DNA from: JAIBJN01 sp963825255
Lineage (GTDB): Bacteria; Actinomycetota; Thermoleophilia; Gaiellales; Gaiellaceae
Reading direction: 5' to 3'
Assembly: GCA_963825255.1 (NCBI GenBank)
Contig: CAWGSF010000003.1
Location: 219,077-283,076, forward strand
DNA: 64,000 nt
The translations under genes and the position numbers were made by a program. Within the stretch, counting starts at the first letter, position 1. Each line of letters opens with the position of its first letter. Under the pieces are notes generated by a model. That model was not told where the DNA came from and searched no databases. It saw nothing but the letters and a program-made list of their open reading frames with translations. Positions 52,721-63,494 of the stretch are shown here, in pieces.

Positions 52721-55121
52721 CGAGCTGGCGCCGGTAGCGCTCGAGCTTCTCACGCTCGCCGTCGACCACCTCGGCCGGGGCGTTGGCGACGAAGCCCTCG
52801 TTCCCGAGCATCGACTCGGAGCGCGCGATCTCCTTGCCGAGGCGCGCGATCTCGTCCGCCGCGTTCCCGTTTGCCTGGACGCGCTCCGGGCGCACGACCG
52901 CGTCGAAGACGCGCTTCTCCTCCCCGTCGAGCCCGATGAGCACCGCGCTCCGGCGGAAGATCTCGGCGGCGTCGCGGACCCGCTCGAGCACGTCGGCGTC
53001 GGCGGCGAACCGGTCGTCCGGCTCCGGCCAGGGAGCGACGATGAGCCTCGTCTCGCGAGCGGGGAGCGCCGTCCAGATCTCCTCCGTCACGTGCGGCATC
53101 ATCGGGTGGAGCAGGAGCAACAGGCGCTCGAGCGCGGCGAGCGCGGTCGCCGCCGCCTCGGCGTCGCGGTCGTAGAGGCGCTGCTTGCTGGCCTCGGCGT
53201 ACCAGTCGCAGAAGTCGTCGAACGTCAGCCGGTAGAGGGCGTTCACGGCGGTCGCGAAGTCGAAGCGCGCCCAGGCGTCCTCGACCTCGGCCCGCGCCGC
53301 GTCGAGCCGCGCGAGGATCCAGCGCTCCTCGACGGTCTGCGGCCGGACGTCCGGTCGGGCCCCCTCCGCGTTGGCAAGGATCAGGCGCGCGACGTTCCAG
53401 AGCTTGATCGCGAGCTTGCGCCCCTCCTCGATCATGCCGACGGAGAAGCGGACGTCCTGCGTCGAGCTCATCTTCAAGAGGCCATAGCGGGTGGCGTCGG
53501 CGCCGTGCGCGGCGATCAGGTCGAGCGGGTCGATGCCCGTCCCGAGGCTCTTCGACATCCGGCGCCCGTCGGTCGCGAGCACGGTCGAATGGACGATGAC
53601 GTCGGTGAAGGGGACCTCGCCGATGAGCTCGAGCCCCGACCAGATCATCCGGTTCTCCCAGAGGCGGATGATCTCGCGGGCCGTCGAGTTCACGTTGCCG
53701 GGGTAGTAGCGCCGCAGGTCCTCGGTGTCCTCCGGCCAGCCGAGGGTGGCGAACGGCCAGAGCGCCGACGAGAACCACGTGTCCAGGACGTCCGGGTCGC
53801 GCTCGAGCTCGGCCGATCCGCACTCCGCACACGCGTCCGGCGGCGGCCACGCCGAGGTCGCGTGGCCGTCGGGGCAGTACCAGACGGGGAGCTGGTGGCC
53901 CCACCAGAGCTGGCGCGACACGTTCCAGTCGGGGATGTCCTCGAGGGAGCGGATGGCGAACTGGTGCTGGGACTCGGGGTGGTAGCGCACGCGCCGCTCG
54001 CGGAGCGCCACGAGCGCGGGCTTGCGCGGCTCCTCCATGGCGCACCACCACTGGAGCGAGACCAGCGGCTCGATGCGGGAGTGGCACCGCTCGCAGGTGC
54101 CGACGTTGTGACGGTAGGGCTCCTGCGTCTCGAGCTGCTCGTGCTGCAGGAGCCACGCGACGATCTTCCCGTCCGCCTCCTCCTGCGTCAGGCCCGCGAG
54201 GTCGCCGGCCTCGTCGTTCATGCGGCCGTCCGGCCCGATGACGGTGATCTCGGGGAGGCCGTGCTTGCGACCGATCTCGAAGTCGACCGGGTCGTGGCCC
54301 GGCGTGACCTTGAGGGCGCCGGTGCCGAACCCCGGATCGACGAGCTCGTCGGCGATGACGGGGACGCGCCGCTCGACGTACGGCACGATGACCTCCCTGC
54401 CGACGACGTCGCGATACCGCTCGTCCTCCGGATGGACCGCGACCGCGACGTCGGCGAGCATCGTCGCGGGCCGGACGGTCGCGATCGTGATCCAGCCCGA
54501 GCCGTCGACGAAGGGATAGCGGGCGTGCGTCAGCGTGTCGTCCATCGTCTCGTGGACGACCTCGAGGTCGGAGATGGCGGTCTCGTGGAAGGGGCACCAG
54601 TTGACGATCCGGTTGGCCCGGTAGATCCAGCCGCGGTCCCAGAGGTGGACGAAGAAGCGCATGACCGCCTCGATGTAGCCGTCGTCCATCGTGAACCGCT
54701 CGCGGTCGTAGTCGAGCGAGGCCCCGAGCCGGCGGTACTGGCCCATGATCGTCCGCCCCGTCTCCTCGAGGTGGCGCCACACCCGCTCGACGAAGGCATC
54801 GCGGCCGATCTCCTTCCGCGACGTGCCCTCGCGCACGAGCTGCTTCTCCATGACGTTCTGCGTCGAGATGCCGGCGTGGTCGTAGCCCGGCTGCCAGAGC
54901 GTGTCGAAGCCGCGCATCCGGTGCCAGCGGACGAGCACGTCCTGGAGCGAGCCGTTGAGCGCGTGGCCCATGTGGAGCGCCCCGGTGACGTTCGGCGGGG
55001 GCACGGCGATGACGAACGTCTCGTCGCGGCGCGCGCCCGCGCCCGCCCGGTAGAGGCCCTCCTCCTCCCAGGTGCGCTGCCAGCGCTCCTCGAGCGCCTC
55101 CGGCCGGTACCTCGCCTCCAT
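52704..55121 (-). CDS. valS: Valine--tRNA ligase
   Basis: Class I synthetase for tRNA-Val with CP1 editing. It has 805 residues, rather short. HIGH is in VTGALHMGHALNGSLQD. Editing-domain residues are in TVRPATMLADVAVAVHPED. Zinc cysteines are in CERCHSR and CAECG, KMSKS is RMSKSLGTGIDP, and the C-terminal coiled coil is RLGKEIARSESMLGNEGFVANAPAEVVDGEREKLERYRRQL. ATG at 55121 is preferred over the longer open frame because it begins the conserved EARYRPEALEERW. Confidence 0.97.
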   Translation of the reverse strand: MEARYRPEALEERWQRTWEEEGLYRAGAGARRDETFVIAVPPPNVTGALHMGHALNGSLQDVLVRWHRMRGFDTLWQPGYDHAGISTQNVMEKQLVREGTSRKEIGRDAFVERVWRHLEETGRTIMGQYRRLGASLDYDRERFTMDDGYIEAVMRFFVHLWDRGWIYRANRIVNWCPFHETAISDLEVVHETMDDTLTHARYPFVDGSGWITIATVRPATMLADVAVAVHPEDERYRDVVGREVIVPYVERRVPVIADELVDPGFGTGALKVTPGHDPVDFEIGRKHGLPEITVIGPDGRMNDEAGDLAGLTQEEADGKIVAWLLQHEQLETQEPYRHNVGTCERCHSRIEPLVSLQWWCAMEEPRKPALVALRERRVRYHPESQHQFAIRSLEDIPDWNVSRQLWWGHQLPVWYCPDGHATSAWPPPDACAECGSAELERDPDVLDTWFSSALWPFATLGWPEDTEDLRRYYPGNVNSTAREIIRLWENRMIWSGLELIGEVPFTDVIVHSTVLATDGRRMSKSLGTGIDPLDLIAAHGADATRYGLLKMSSTQDVRFSVGMIEEGRKLAIKLWNVARLILANAEGARPDVRPQTVEERWILARLDAARAEVEDAWARFDFATAVNALYRLTFDDFCDWYAEASKQRLYDRDAEAAATALAALERLLLLLHPMMPHVTEEIWTALPARETRLIVAPWPEPDDRFAADADVLERVRDAAEIFRRSAVLIGLDGEEKRVFDAVVRPERVQANGNAADEIARLGKEIARSESMLGNEGFVANAPAEVVDGEREKLERYRRQLDALGG

Positions 55122-55211
55122 GGAGGCTGATTCTACGGAGGCGCTCCCGCCGGTCTTCGCCTCCACCCACGCCGTCGGGCACACTTCACTCATGGAGGTC
55201 GAGCGGACACC

Positions 55212-57140
55212 GTGAGCCAGGTCGTCGACGATCCGGTCGAGGCCGGCCGCGAGGCCCTGAGAAGGCGCCGCTGGTCCGAGGGCTACGAGCTCCTCAAGTC
55301 GGCCGACGAAGCTCAATCGCTTGGACCCGAGGACCTGCTCATGCTCGCCCAGGCCACCATGTGGAGCGGCCGCATGGACGAGAGCGCAGCCTTTCTCGAG
55401 CGCGCGTATCGAGGCTACCTCGACGCCGGCAACAAGCTGCGCGCGGCGTTCGTCGCGACCTGGATCGCGCACGACACGAAGAACAATCTCCAGCCCTCGG
55501 TCGCCAACGGCTGGATGAGCCGGGCGAAGCGGCTCCTCGACGAGGAGGAAGAGGCGCCGGAGCACGGGTACTACGCTCTCCAGAAGGCGCTCTTCGCGCT
55601 CAGCGAGGGCGACTCGGCCGAAGCCCTGCAGCTCGGCAAGCAGGCGGAGGAGCTGGGCCGTCGGTTCGGCGACCGCAACCTCGAGATCAGGGGAATGCAG
55701 CGGCAGGGAACGGTCCTCATCGAGCAGGGAGAGGTGGCGGAGGGAAAGCTGCTACTCGACGAGGCGAGCACGGCCGCTCTCGCGGGAGAGCTGGACCCGT
55801 ACTCGACCCTGGTCATCTACTGCAACACGATCGGCGCCTGCCGCGACGTCGCCGACTTCGAGAGCGCCGGCGAGTGGGCCGACCGGGCGAGCGACTTCTG
55901 CGACGCAAACGCGCTCACCGCCTTCCCGGGCATGTGCCGCGTCAACCACGCGGAAGTGATGAAGTTCAAGGGGCGACTGACCGAGGCCCAGGAGCTCGCC
56001 GGCCAGGCGGGGGAGGAGCTACGAGTCTGGAACCCGCGAGTCGCCGGAGCCGCTTTCTACGAGCTGGGCGAGGTGAGGCTCCGGCTCGGGGAGCTGGCGC
56101 AGGCCGAGCAGGCCTTCCGCGAGGCCGACGAGTTCGGGCGAACTCCCGAGCCGGGCCTCTCGCTCCTTCGTCTGGTGCAGGGGAACGCGAGAGGGGCGCT
56201 CGCCTCGATCAGGCGAGCGGTCGGCGACGAGTCCCTCGCGCTCCCCGGCCAGGCTCGCCTGCTACCTGCCGCCGTCGAGATCTCGGTCGCGGCCGGCGAA
56301 GCCGACGAGGCCGCCGGCTACGCGGAGCGGCTCGGCGCGATCGCCGCGACGTACGAGACGTCGGCACTGAACGCTGAGGCGGCATACGCACGCGGGCAGG
56401 TGCTGCTCGCTCAGGGCGATCCGGACGCGGCCTACCACGCCTTCCGGCTAGCCCGCACGACCTGGGAGTCGACGGCCGCGACGTACGACGTCGCACGCGC
56501 GCGCGAGCAGATCGGCCGTGCGCTCCGCGCGAGCGGCGACGAGGAGGCTGCCATCTGGGAGTTCCACGCCGCCGCCGCCCGCTTCGAGCGCCTCGGCGCC
56601 GTCCGCGACGCCGAGCGCGTGGCCGAGCTCCTCATGCGCGACATGACGACCGAGGTGATGAAGACCTTCCTCTTCACCGACATCGTCGGCTCGACGGAGC
56701 TCGCGAGCGCCGTCAAGTCGGACCGGCATTGGGGGAACCTCCTCCGCCGCCACGACGACACCCTGCGGGCGATCTTCGCCGACTACCAGGGGCAGATCGT
56801 CGACCACACCGGCGACGGCTTCTTCGTCGCGTTCGAGGACGCGGCGAACGCGGTCGGCGCCGCGATCGCCGTCCAGCGGGCCGTCGACAATGAGTTCGAG
56901 TTCGACCTTCGCATCGGCGTGCACACGGACGGGGCCCTCCAGACGAAGGAGAACTACCACGGGAAGGGCGTCCACGCCGCCGCCCGGATCGGTGCCGCCG
57001 CCGGCGGCCGTGAGATCCTCGCGAGCCGGGCGACCATGGCCCTCGCGCCGCAGTTCGCGATCGCCGACGATCGCGAGATCGCCCTCAAGGGGCTCAAGGA
57101 GCCCCTGGCCGTGTGCTCGGTCGAGTGGGAGCGCGACTAG
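55212..57140 (+). CDS. Adenylate/guanylate cyclase with N-terminal TPR-like domain
   Basis: A 642-residue protein. Residues 1 to about 470 are TPR-like helical repeats (LLMLAQATMWSGRMDESAAFLERAYRGYLDAGN, GNARGALASIRRAVGDESL, AYHAFRLARTTWESTAATYDVARA). The C-terminal class III cyclase domain (about 480-642) has metal aspartates in FLFTDIVGSTELA (about 487) and VDHTGDGFFVAF (about 535), and RIGVHTDGALQTKENYHGKGVHAAARI. It would make cAMP or cGMP in the cytoplasm in response to a partner bound by the repeats. GTG at 55212 follows GGAGGTCGAGCGG. It is divergent from valS. Confidence 0.9.
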   Translation: MSQVVDDPVEAGREALRRRRWSEGYELLKSADEAQSLGPEDLLMLAQATMWSGRMDESAAFLERAYRGYLDAGNKLRAAFVATWIAHDTKNNLQPSVANGWMSRAKRLLDEEEEAPEHGYYALQKALFALSEGDSAEALQLGKQAEELGRRFGDRNLEIRGMQRQGTVLIEQGEVAEGKLLLDEASTAALAGELDPYSTLVIYCNTIGACRDVADFESAGEWADRASDFCDANALTAFPGMCRVNHAEVMKFKGRLTEAQELAGQAGEELRVWNPRVAGAAFYELGEVRLRLGELAQAEQAFREADEFGRTPEPGLSLLRLVQGNARGALASIRRAVGDESLALPGQARLLPAAVEISVAAGEADEAAGYAERLGAIAATYETSALNAEAAYARGQVLLAQGDPDAAYHAFRLARTTWESTAATYDVARAREQIGRALRASGDEEAAIWEFHAAAARFERLGAVRDAERVAELLMRDMTTEVMKTFLFTDIVGSTELASAVKSDRHWGNLLRRHDDTLRAIFADYQGQIVDHTGDGFFVAFEDAANAVGAAIAVQRAVDNEFEFDLRIGVHTDGALQTKENYHGKGVHAAARIGAAAGGREILASRATMALAPQFAIADDREIALKGLKEPLAVCSVEWERD

Positions 57141-57152
57141 CCGGAATCCGGG

Positions 57153-58427
<1,275 letters not shown>

Positions 58428-58462
58428 GTCTCTTTCCTTTTACCTTGAAATCGCTCGTCTGA

Positions 58463-59074
58463 CTAGGAGGCAGCCGCCACCGCGGGGGTCCCGCGGTGGG
58501 AGATGACCGTGTCGATGATGCCGTAGTCGAGGGCTTCCTGCGCCGTCATGAAGTAGTCGCGCTCCATGTCCTTGCCCACCTTCTCGAGCGGTTGCTTCGT
58601 GTGCCGGGCGATGATCTCCTCGAGCAGGCGCTTCATGTTCAGGGTCTCGCGCGCCTGGATCTCGATGTCGGTCGCCTGGCCCTGGAAGCCGGCCGAGACC
58701 TGGTGGATGAGGACCTTCGAGTGCGGCGTGGCCATGCGCTTTCCGTTCGTACCGCCGGCCAGGAGCAGCGCGCCCATGGACATGGCGATCCCGACGCAGA
58801 TCGTCTGCACGTCGGGCTTGATGTACTGCATCGTGTCGTAGATGGCCATGCCGGCGTAGACCGAGCCGCCCGGCGAGTTGATGTACACGGAGATGTCCTT
58901 GTCGGGGTCCTCGGACTCGAGGTGGATGAGCTGCGCCACGATCAGGTTGGCGATCTGGTCGTCCACCGGCGTGCCGAGAAAGATGATGCGTTCGTTCAGC
59001 AGCCGTGAGTAGATGTCGAAAGCGCGCTCGCCTCTCGACGTCTGCTCGACGACCATTGGGATCAACGGGCTCAT
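58463..59074 (-). CDS. clpP: ATP-dependent Clp protease proteolytic subunit
   Basis: Serine peptidase subunit of ClpXP. It has 203 residues. The catalytic triad is S99 (GIAMSMGALLL), H124 (VLIHQVSAGF) and D173 (MERDYFMTA). The ATG at 59074 follows GGGAGG and overlaps the tig stop (ATGA). The frame is open to 59101, but that segment reads the tig end. Only one clpP is seen here; actinobacteria often carry two. Confidence 0.97.
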   Translation of the reverse strand: MSPLIPMVVEQTSRGERAFDIYSRLLNERIIFLGTPVDDQIANLIVAQLIHLESEDPDKDISVYINSPGGSVYAGMAIYDTMQYIKPDVQTICVGIAMSMGALLLAGGTNGKRMATPHSKVLIHQVSAGFQGQATDIEIQARETLNMKRLLEEIIARHTKQPLEKVGKDMERDYFMTAQEALDYGIIDTVISHRGTPAVAAAS

Positions 59075-59952
59075 GTGCCTCCCTCGCTTCCTGGCGTCCA
59101 TATCTTCATCCCGGTAGGGGCTTTCTCCTTCTCGGGTGTCCAGAGCTGCTCGCGGGCCCGGGCCACCTCGACGGGTATGCGCTTGACCCCCGACACGATC
59201 TCATCCAGCGCCTTGCGCATGCGTAGGTCCTCGCGGAGCTGCTCGAAGCCGGAGTTCTCGCGCACGGCCGCGAGCACCTCGTCGGGAGGCTCTCCCGCCT
59301 CCTCGGCCTGCTCGCGCACGAGCGCCTCGATCTCGTCGTCGCCGACCTCGATGCCGAGCTGGTCGGCGACCGCGTCGAGGACGAGCTCGCGCTTCAGCGA
59401 CTGCTCGGCCTCGCCCCGCAGCAGCGCGACCACCTGCTCCTGCGACTGGCCGGTCATGGCCAGGTAGGTCTCGAGGCTCATCCCGCGCCGCTCGATCGAG
59501 CGGACGAAGCCCGTGGCGAGCTCACCGACCCGACGTTCGACGAGCGGCTCGAGCGAGTCGAACGTCGACGCGGCGACGAGGGCGTCGACGGCGTCCTGCC
59601 GGAGGCGGCCGTCGATCTCGGCCTCGAGCTGCTCGCCCAGGCGCGCCTCGATGTCGGCGCGGAGGTCGTCCAGCGTGTCGAACTCGGTGGCCGCGCGGGC
59701 AAGGTCGTCGTCGAGCGGCGGCAGGACCTTCTCCTTGATCTCCTTCACCGTCACGTCGACCTTCGCCCTGCGGTCGTCCACGAGCTCGAACTCCACCTCC
59801 TTCGTCTCCCCGGCGGACATCCCGACGAGTGCGGCCTCGATCTCGTCGACGAGCGTCTGCGTCCCGACGTGGACGACGTAGTCGCGCTGCGTCGTCGAGA
59901 GCTCGTCGCCCGTCAGGTCGATGACCGCCACGTCGCCGGGCTGGACGGGACG
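59071..59952 (-). CDS. tig: Trigger factor, 5'-truncated (FKBP and C-terminal domains only)
   Basis: Ribosome-associated chaperone, but only the part from the start of the peptidyl-prolyl isomerase domain (RPVQPGDVAVIDLTGDEL) to the C-terminus is here, about 293 residues. The ribosome-binding domain with the GFRKGK motif, about 145 residues, is absent. Directly upstream in place of it is the first half of a YbgC thioesterase gene. Hence there is no proper start; the first in-frame conventional codon is GTG at 59931. Either a deletion of roughly 0.6-0.7 kb or an assembly error. The tig-clpP-clpX order is conserved. Confidence 0.9.
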   Translation of the reverse strand, partial: RPVQPGDVAVIDLTGDELSTTQRDYVVHVGTQTLVDEIEAALVGMSAGETKEVEFELVDDRRAKVDVTVKEIKEKVLPPLDDDLARAATEFDTLDDLRADIEARLGEQLEAEIDGRLRQDAVDALVAASTFDSLEPLVERRVGELATGFVRSIERRGMSLETYLAMTGQSQEQVVALLRGEAEQSLKRELVLDAVADQLGIEVGDDEIEALVREQAEEAGEPPDEVLAAVRENSGFEQLREDLRMRKALDEIVSGVKRIPVEVARAREQLWTPEKEKAPTGMKIWTPGSEGGT

Positions 59953-60203
59953 GTGTCGTCGAAGCGCGCCGGCGCCTCGTAGACGACCGACGAGCTCCGC
60001 ATGACGAAGTCCTTGCCGACCGCCTCGCGCCGGAGCAGGCCGAGGTGCCGCTCGTACTCCACGCGCGCGAGGTCGAAGTAGGGGAGATACCGGCCGTAGT
60101 AGACGATTCCCTGGGCGTCGGTATCGGAGAAGCCGACGCGGGTGAACGCCGAGAACTTGAAGGGCGGCTTCCGGTCGTTGGGCTGTCCGAGCTGGACGGT
60201 CAT
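59949..60203 (-). pseudogene. Acyl-CoA thioesterase YbgC-like, 3'-truncated
   Basis: Only the first 85 codons of a hot-dog thioesterase remain. FTRVGFSDTDAQGIVYYGRYLPYFDLARVEYERHLGL contains the catalytic Asp of the 4-hydroxybenzoyl-CoA thioesterase type (DTDAQGIVYY). The similarity stops at ARFDDTV, where the sequence passes into trigger-factor coding DNA in another frame. About 50 C-terminal residues are missing. ATG at 60203; divergent from the carboxypeptidase. Confidence 0.8.
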
Positions 60204-60300
60204 CGCCCGCCAATCCTAGCCTTGTCGCGGTTGCGTTTTTCCTGCAATCGTGGCAATCTGCCTGCCTTCAACCCGGGGATCCTTTGAAGAGGGGGAGTCT

Positions 60301-63300
60301 ATGAAACGCCTAGTTCTGGGCTTCGCCCTGGCCTCCGCGCTGCTCGTATTCGGGCCGTCGGTGGCAGGGGCCAAGCAGTCCAATTCGCTCTCGCTCGACA
60401 TGTATCGGGCGATCGTCACGCAGGCCGAGTATGCGGACCTGTCTGGCAAGGGCTACGACATTGCCGCGGCCGACGTACGCGGCGGCGGGAAGGTCGAGCT
60501 CCAGATCGTGCTCGACACGAGTCAGCTCTCCGCGCTGCGGAAGCAAGGCCTCGACGTCAAGGTGCTCAAGAACGAGTTCGGCGTCAGCGCGCAGCAGTTG
60601 CGGCCGTCCAGGCCGTCGGCGGCTTCAACGTGTGTCGCGGTCCTGGGACGAGCCGGGCGGCATCCGCGACGAGCTCTACGCGCTCGCCCGCGGACAACCC
60701 GCAGCTCGTCAAGCTCGAGGTCCTCGGGAAGACGATACCAGGGCCGTGAGCTGATCGCGCTGAAGGTCACCGCAGGACGCCCGCAAGGAAAAGGACGGAA
60801 CGCGGCCGGCGGTGCTGTACTCGTCGAACCAGCACGCCCGCGAGTGGATCAGCCTCGAGGTGAACCGCCGCCTGCTGCACCACTTCGTCGACGGCTGCAC
60901 GGCCGAGCGACAAGGCGATCACGGAAGCTGCTCAAGAGCACCGAGCTGTGGTTCGTCATCTCCGCGAACCCCGACGGCTACCAGTACACCTTCGATCGAC
61001 GACCGCCTCTGGCGCAAGAACCTGCGCGACAACGACAGCGACGGCAGATCACGGTCGCCGACGGCGTCGACCCGAACCGCAACTCCCCGAGCACTGGGGC
61101 TACGACGACGAGGGCTCGTCGAACGATCCCGTCGGACGAGACCTACCGCGGTCCGTCGGCGGGCTCGGAGCCCGAGACGCAGGCGATGCAGGGCGTCTGA
61201 TCCAGCCGCATCCGCCGAAGTTCCAGTCGAACCTGCACTCGTTCGGCGAATGGCTGCTCTACCCGCAGGGCTGGCAGATCGGCACGCTCGATGCGGACGA
61301 TCCGATCTACGTCGCCGTCAGCGGCACCGGACGCGAACCCGGCGATCCCGGGCTTCAACCCCGGGCAATCGGCGGACACCCTCTACGTGACGAACGGCGA
61401 GACGACCGACTATCGCGCGACGACGAGCGCGGGACGTCGCGATCACGCCCGAGCTCGGCGAGGGTGAACCCGGCTGCCGGGTTCGTCTTCCCCGACGACG
61501 AGGGGCTGGTCCAGGCCGAGTTCGAGCGGACCCTTCCGTTCCACCTCGCGCTGGCCAAGTCGGCGGTCCGACCCGACGATCCGGACTCGCCCGTCGGGCA
61601 TCGACGCTGAAGCCGTTCTACCTCGACCAGGACGAGATCGACCCGCAGAACGGGCGCAGTCGGCTTCGACTTCAAGTTCGACGCTCTCCTACGGCGACCC
61701 GCAGGAGGTGCGGGTCCTGGCCAAGAAGACGTCTCGGAGCCGTCAAGGTCCGGTACCCGATCAACGGCGGCCAGGTCCGAGAGCGGCCACGCCAGCGAGT
61801 GGACGGGCGGCGAGCGCTACGGCCCCGGCAACGGCAACTACTACCACGTGTCGCCGGCACGGTCAGCGGGCACCAACCCGGGCGACTCGGTCCGGGTGTG
61901 GTTCGAGGGCAAAGAGGCCAAGCGAGTCCGAGCGACTCGTTCACGTACAGGCGGCCTCGACGTCGATAGCGCGGGCTGGTCCTCTCGCGGCCGAGGACTA
62001 CACCGGCGCCTCGCCCGCGCAAGCGCGGCGTCACGGCGCCGCAGCTACCTGTCGTTCTACACGGACGCGCTGACCGCGAACGGCGTCGCCTACGACGTCT
62101 ACGACGTCGACGCCAACGGGCGCACCGCGCCCGACAATCTCGGCGTCCTCAGCCACTACGACGCCGTCGTCTGGTACACGGGCGACGACGTCGTCACGCG
62201 CGAGCCCGGCGGGGGGCCGGCAACGCGTCGCGGCTCGCGATGCAGGAGATCCTCGAGCGTGCGCGACTACTGAACGAGGGCGGCGCGTCCTGTACACGGG
62301 CCAGTCCGCCGGGCATCAGTACTCGACCAATACCAGGCTCAGCTGTACGACCCGACCGCAGCGAACGCACAGTGCGCGGCACTGCCGCCGACCACCGATC
62401 TGCGGCGCTGCCTCGTTGCGCACGGGTCGGGCGATCTGCAGGGTGACGTGCTCGAGTACTGGTTCGGCGGCTTCCTGCTCAACAACGCCGCCGGGCTCGG
62501 CGAGGACAACATCTTCAACGTCCTCGGCACCGACACGCCGTTCGACTCGCTGGACGCTCATGTTCAACGGGGCGGACAGCGCGCAGAACGGCAACAACGC
62601 GAACTCGTTCATCGCGACGAGCGGCATCCTGCCGCCCGACGAGTTCCCGCAGTTCGAGAGCTGGGCGTCGTCGCGCTACGACCGCCCCGGCGGGCCGTTC
62701 GACCCGCACACGGGCGAACTCGTACGCGTACTCCCAGATCGCGGACGTGTCGTTCAAGACCATCTTCCGCGCAACGGTCCCCGTCCCCGGCGGAGGCGGC
62801 AACCTGACGTTCTGGACGTCGTACAACACCGAGGCCGATTGGGACTTCTCTTCGTCGAGGCGGCACCCGCCGGCACGGACAATTGGACGACGCTCCCGGA
62901 CGCGATGGGCCACACGTCGCCGAGCACCGGACAGAGCTGCCCGTCCGGCTGGTTCGAGCTGCATCCGTGGCTCGAGCGGTACCAGACCGTCGTCAGCGAT
63001 ACCTGAGCGCTCCGACCGGCACGTCAGGGGCGTGGAACGCGGCTTCCGGTGACTCGGGCGGCTGGCAGCAGTGGAGCGTCAACCTGGGCGCCTACGCGGG
63101 CGGGCAGGTCGACATCCGCATCTCCTATGCGAGCGACTGGGCGACGCAGGGCCTCGGCGTCTTCGTGGACGACGTGACCCTTCCCGACGGCTCGACGACC
63201 TCCTTCGAGGGCGCCGACACCGGCGGCTGGGTCGTTTCCGGACCTCCGCCCGGCAGCGCGCCGAACGTGAACAACTTCGTGTTCACGACGGCAACCGGGT

Positions 63301-63431
63301 TCCCGGAGGGCGCTTCGATCACGACCGAGGACTCGCTGCTCCTCGGCTTCGGGCTCGAGGCCGTTACCGGCGCAGCCAACCGCGCGGAGGTCATGGGCCG
63401 CGCGATGGACTACTTCCTGAACAACCCGTAA
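60301..63431 (+). pseudogene. Secreted M14 zinc carboxypeptidase, broken by many frameshifts
   Basis: The start MKRLVLGFALASALLVFGPSVAGA is a Sec signal peptide with GAGGGGGAG before the ATG. Reading across frames gives an extracellular metallocarboxypeptidase of about 1,040 residues. The zinc HxxE is in SSNQHAREWISLEVNRRLL (near 60816), the third ligand His in SNLHSFGEWLLYPQGWQ (near 61238) and the catalytic Glu probably in ITPELGEG. Beta-sandwich and immune-inhibitor-A-like tails follow (WASSRYDRPGGPFDPHTG, WQQWSVNLGAYAGGQVDI, GLGVFVDDVTL). Fifteen or more frame changes occur between about 60620 and 63010, while residues stay conserved. Sequence error or recent decay. Confidence 0.82.
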
Positions 63432-63453
63432 CGGCGCGTTCAGCAAGTTGCAC

Positions 63454-63479
63454 GAGGGCGGGGCTTCGGCCCCGCCCTC
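63454..63479. terminator. Bidirectional terminator hairpin with TTCG loop
   Basis: GAGGGCGGGGC, loop TTCG, GCCCCGCCCTC: an 11-bp perfect stem with a stable tetraloop, placed between the convergent carboxypeptidase and phosphomannomutase genes. Only a weak T-tract follows. Confidence 0.8.
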
Positions 63480-63494
63480 TCCGTTCCGGAAGGG

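Noticed and set aside
52575..55130. 851-residue plus-strand open frame opposite valS
   Set aside because: Antisense shadow of valS, which has all synthetase motifs.
59075..59101. Alternative ClpP start at 59101 (MDARKRGRH)
   Set aside because: It lies inside the trigger-factor gene end; the ATG at 59074 has GGGAGG and gives the normal N-terminus.
59953..60213. A long N-terminal region fused to trigger factor in the same open frame
   Set aside because: It is the out-of-frame shadow of the YbgC fragment (Arg/Pro/Gly-rich, no trigger-factor similarity).
60620..63010. Programmed frameshifting in the carboxypeptidase
   Set aside because: There are too many sites, without a consistent slippery sequence, to be programmed.
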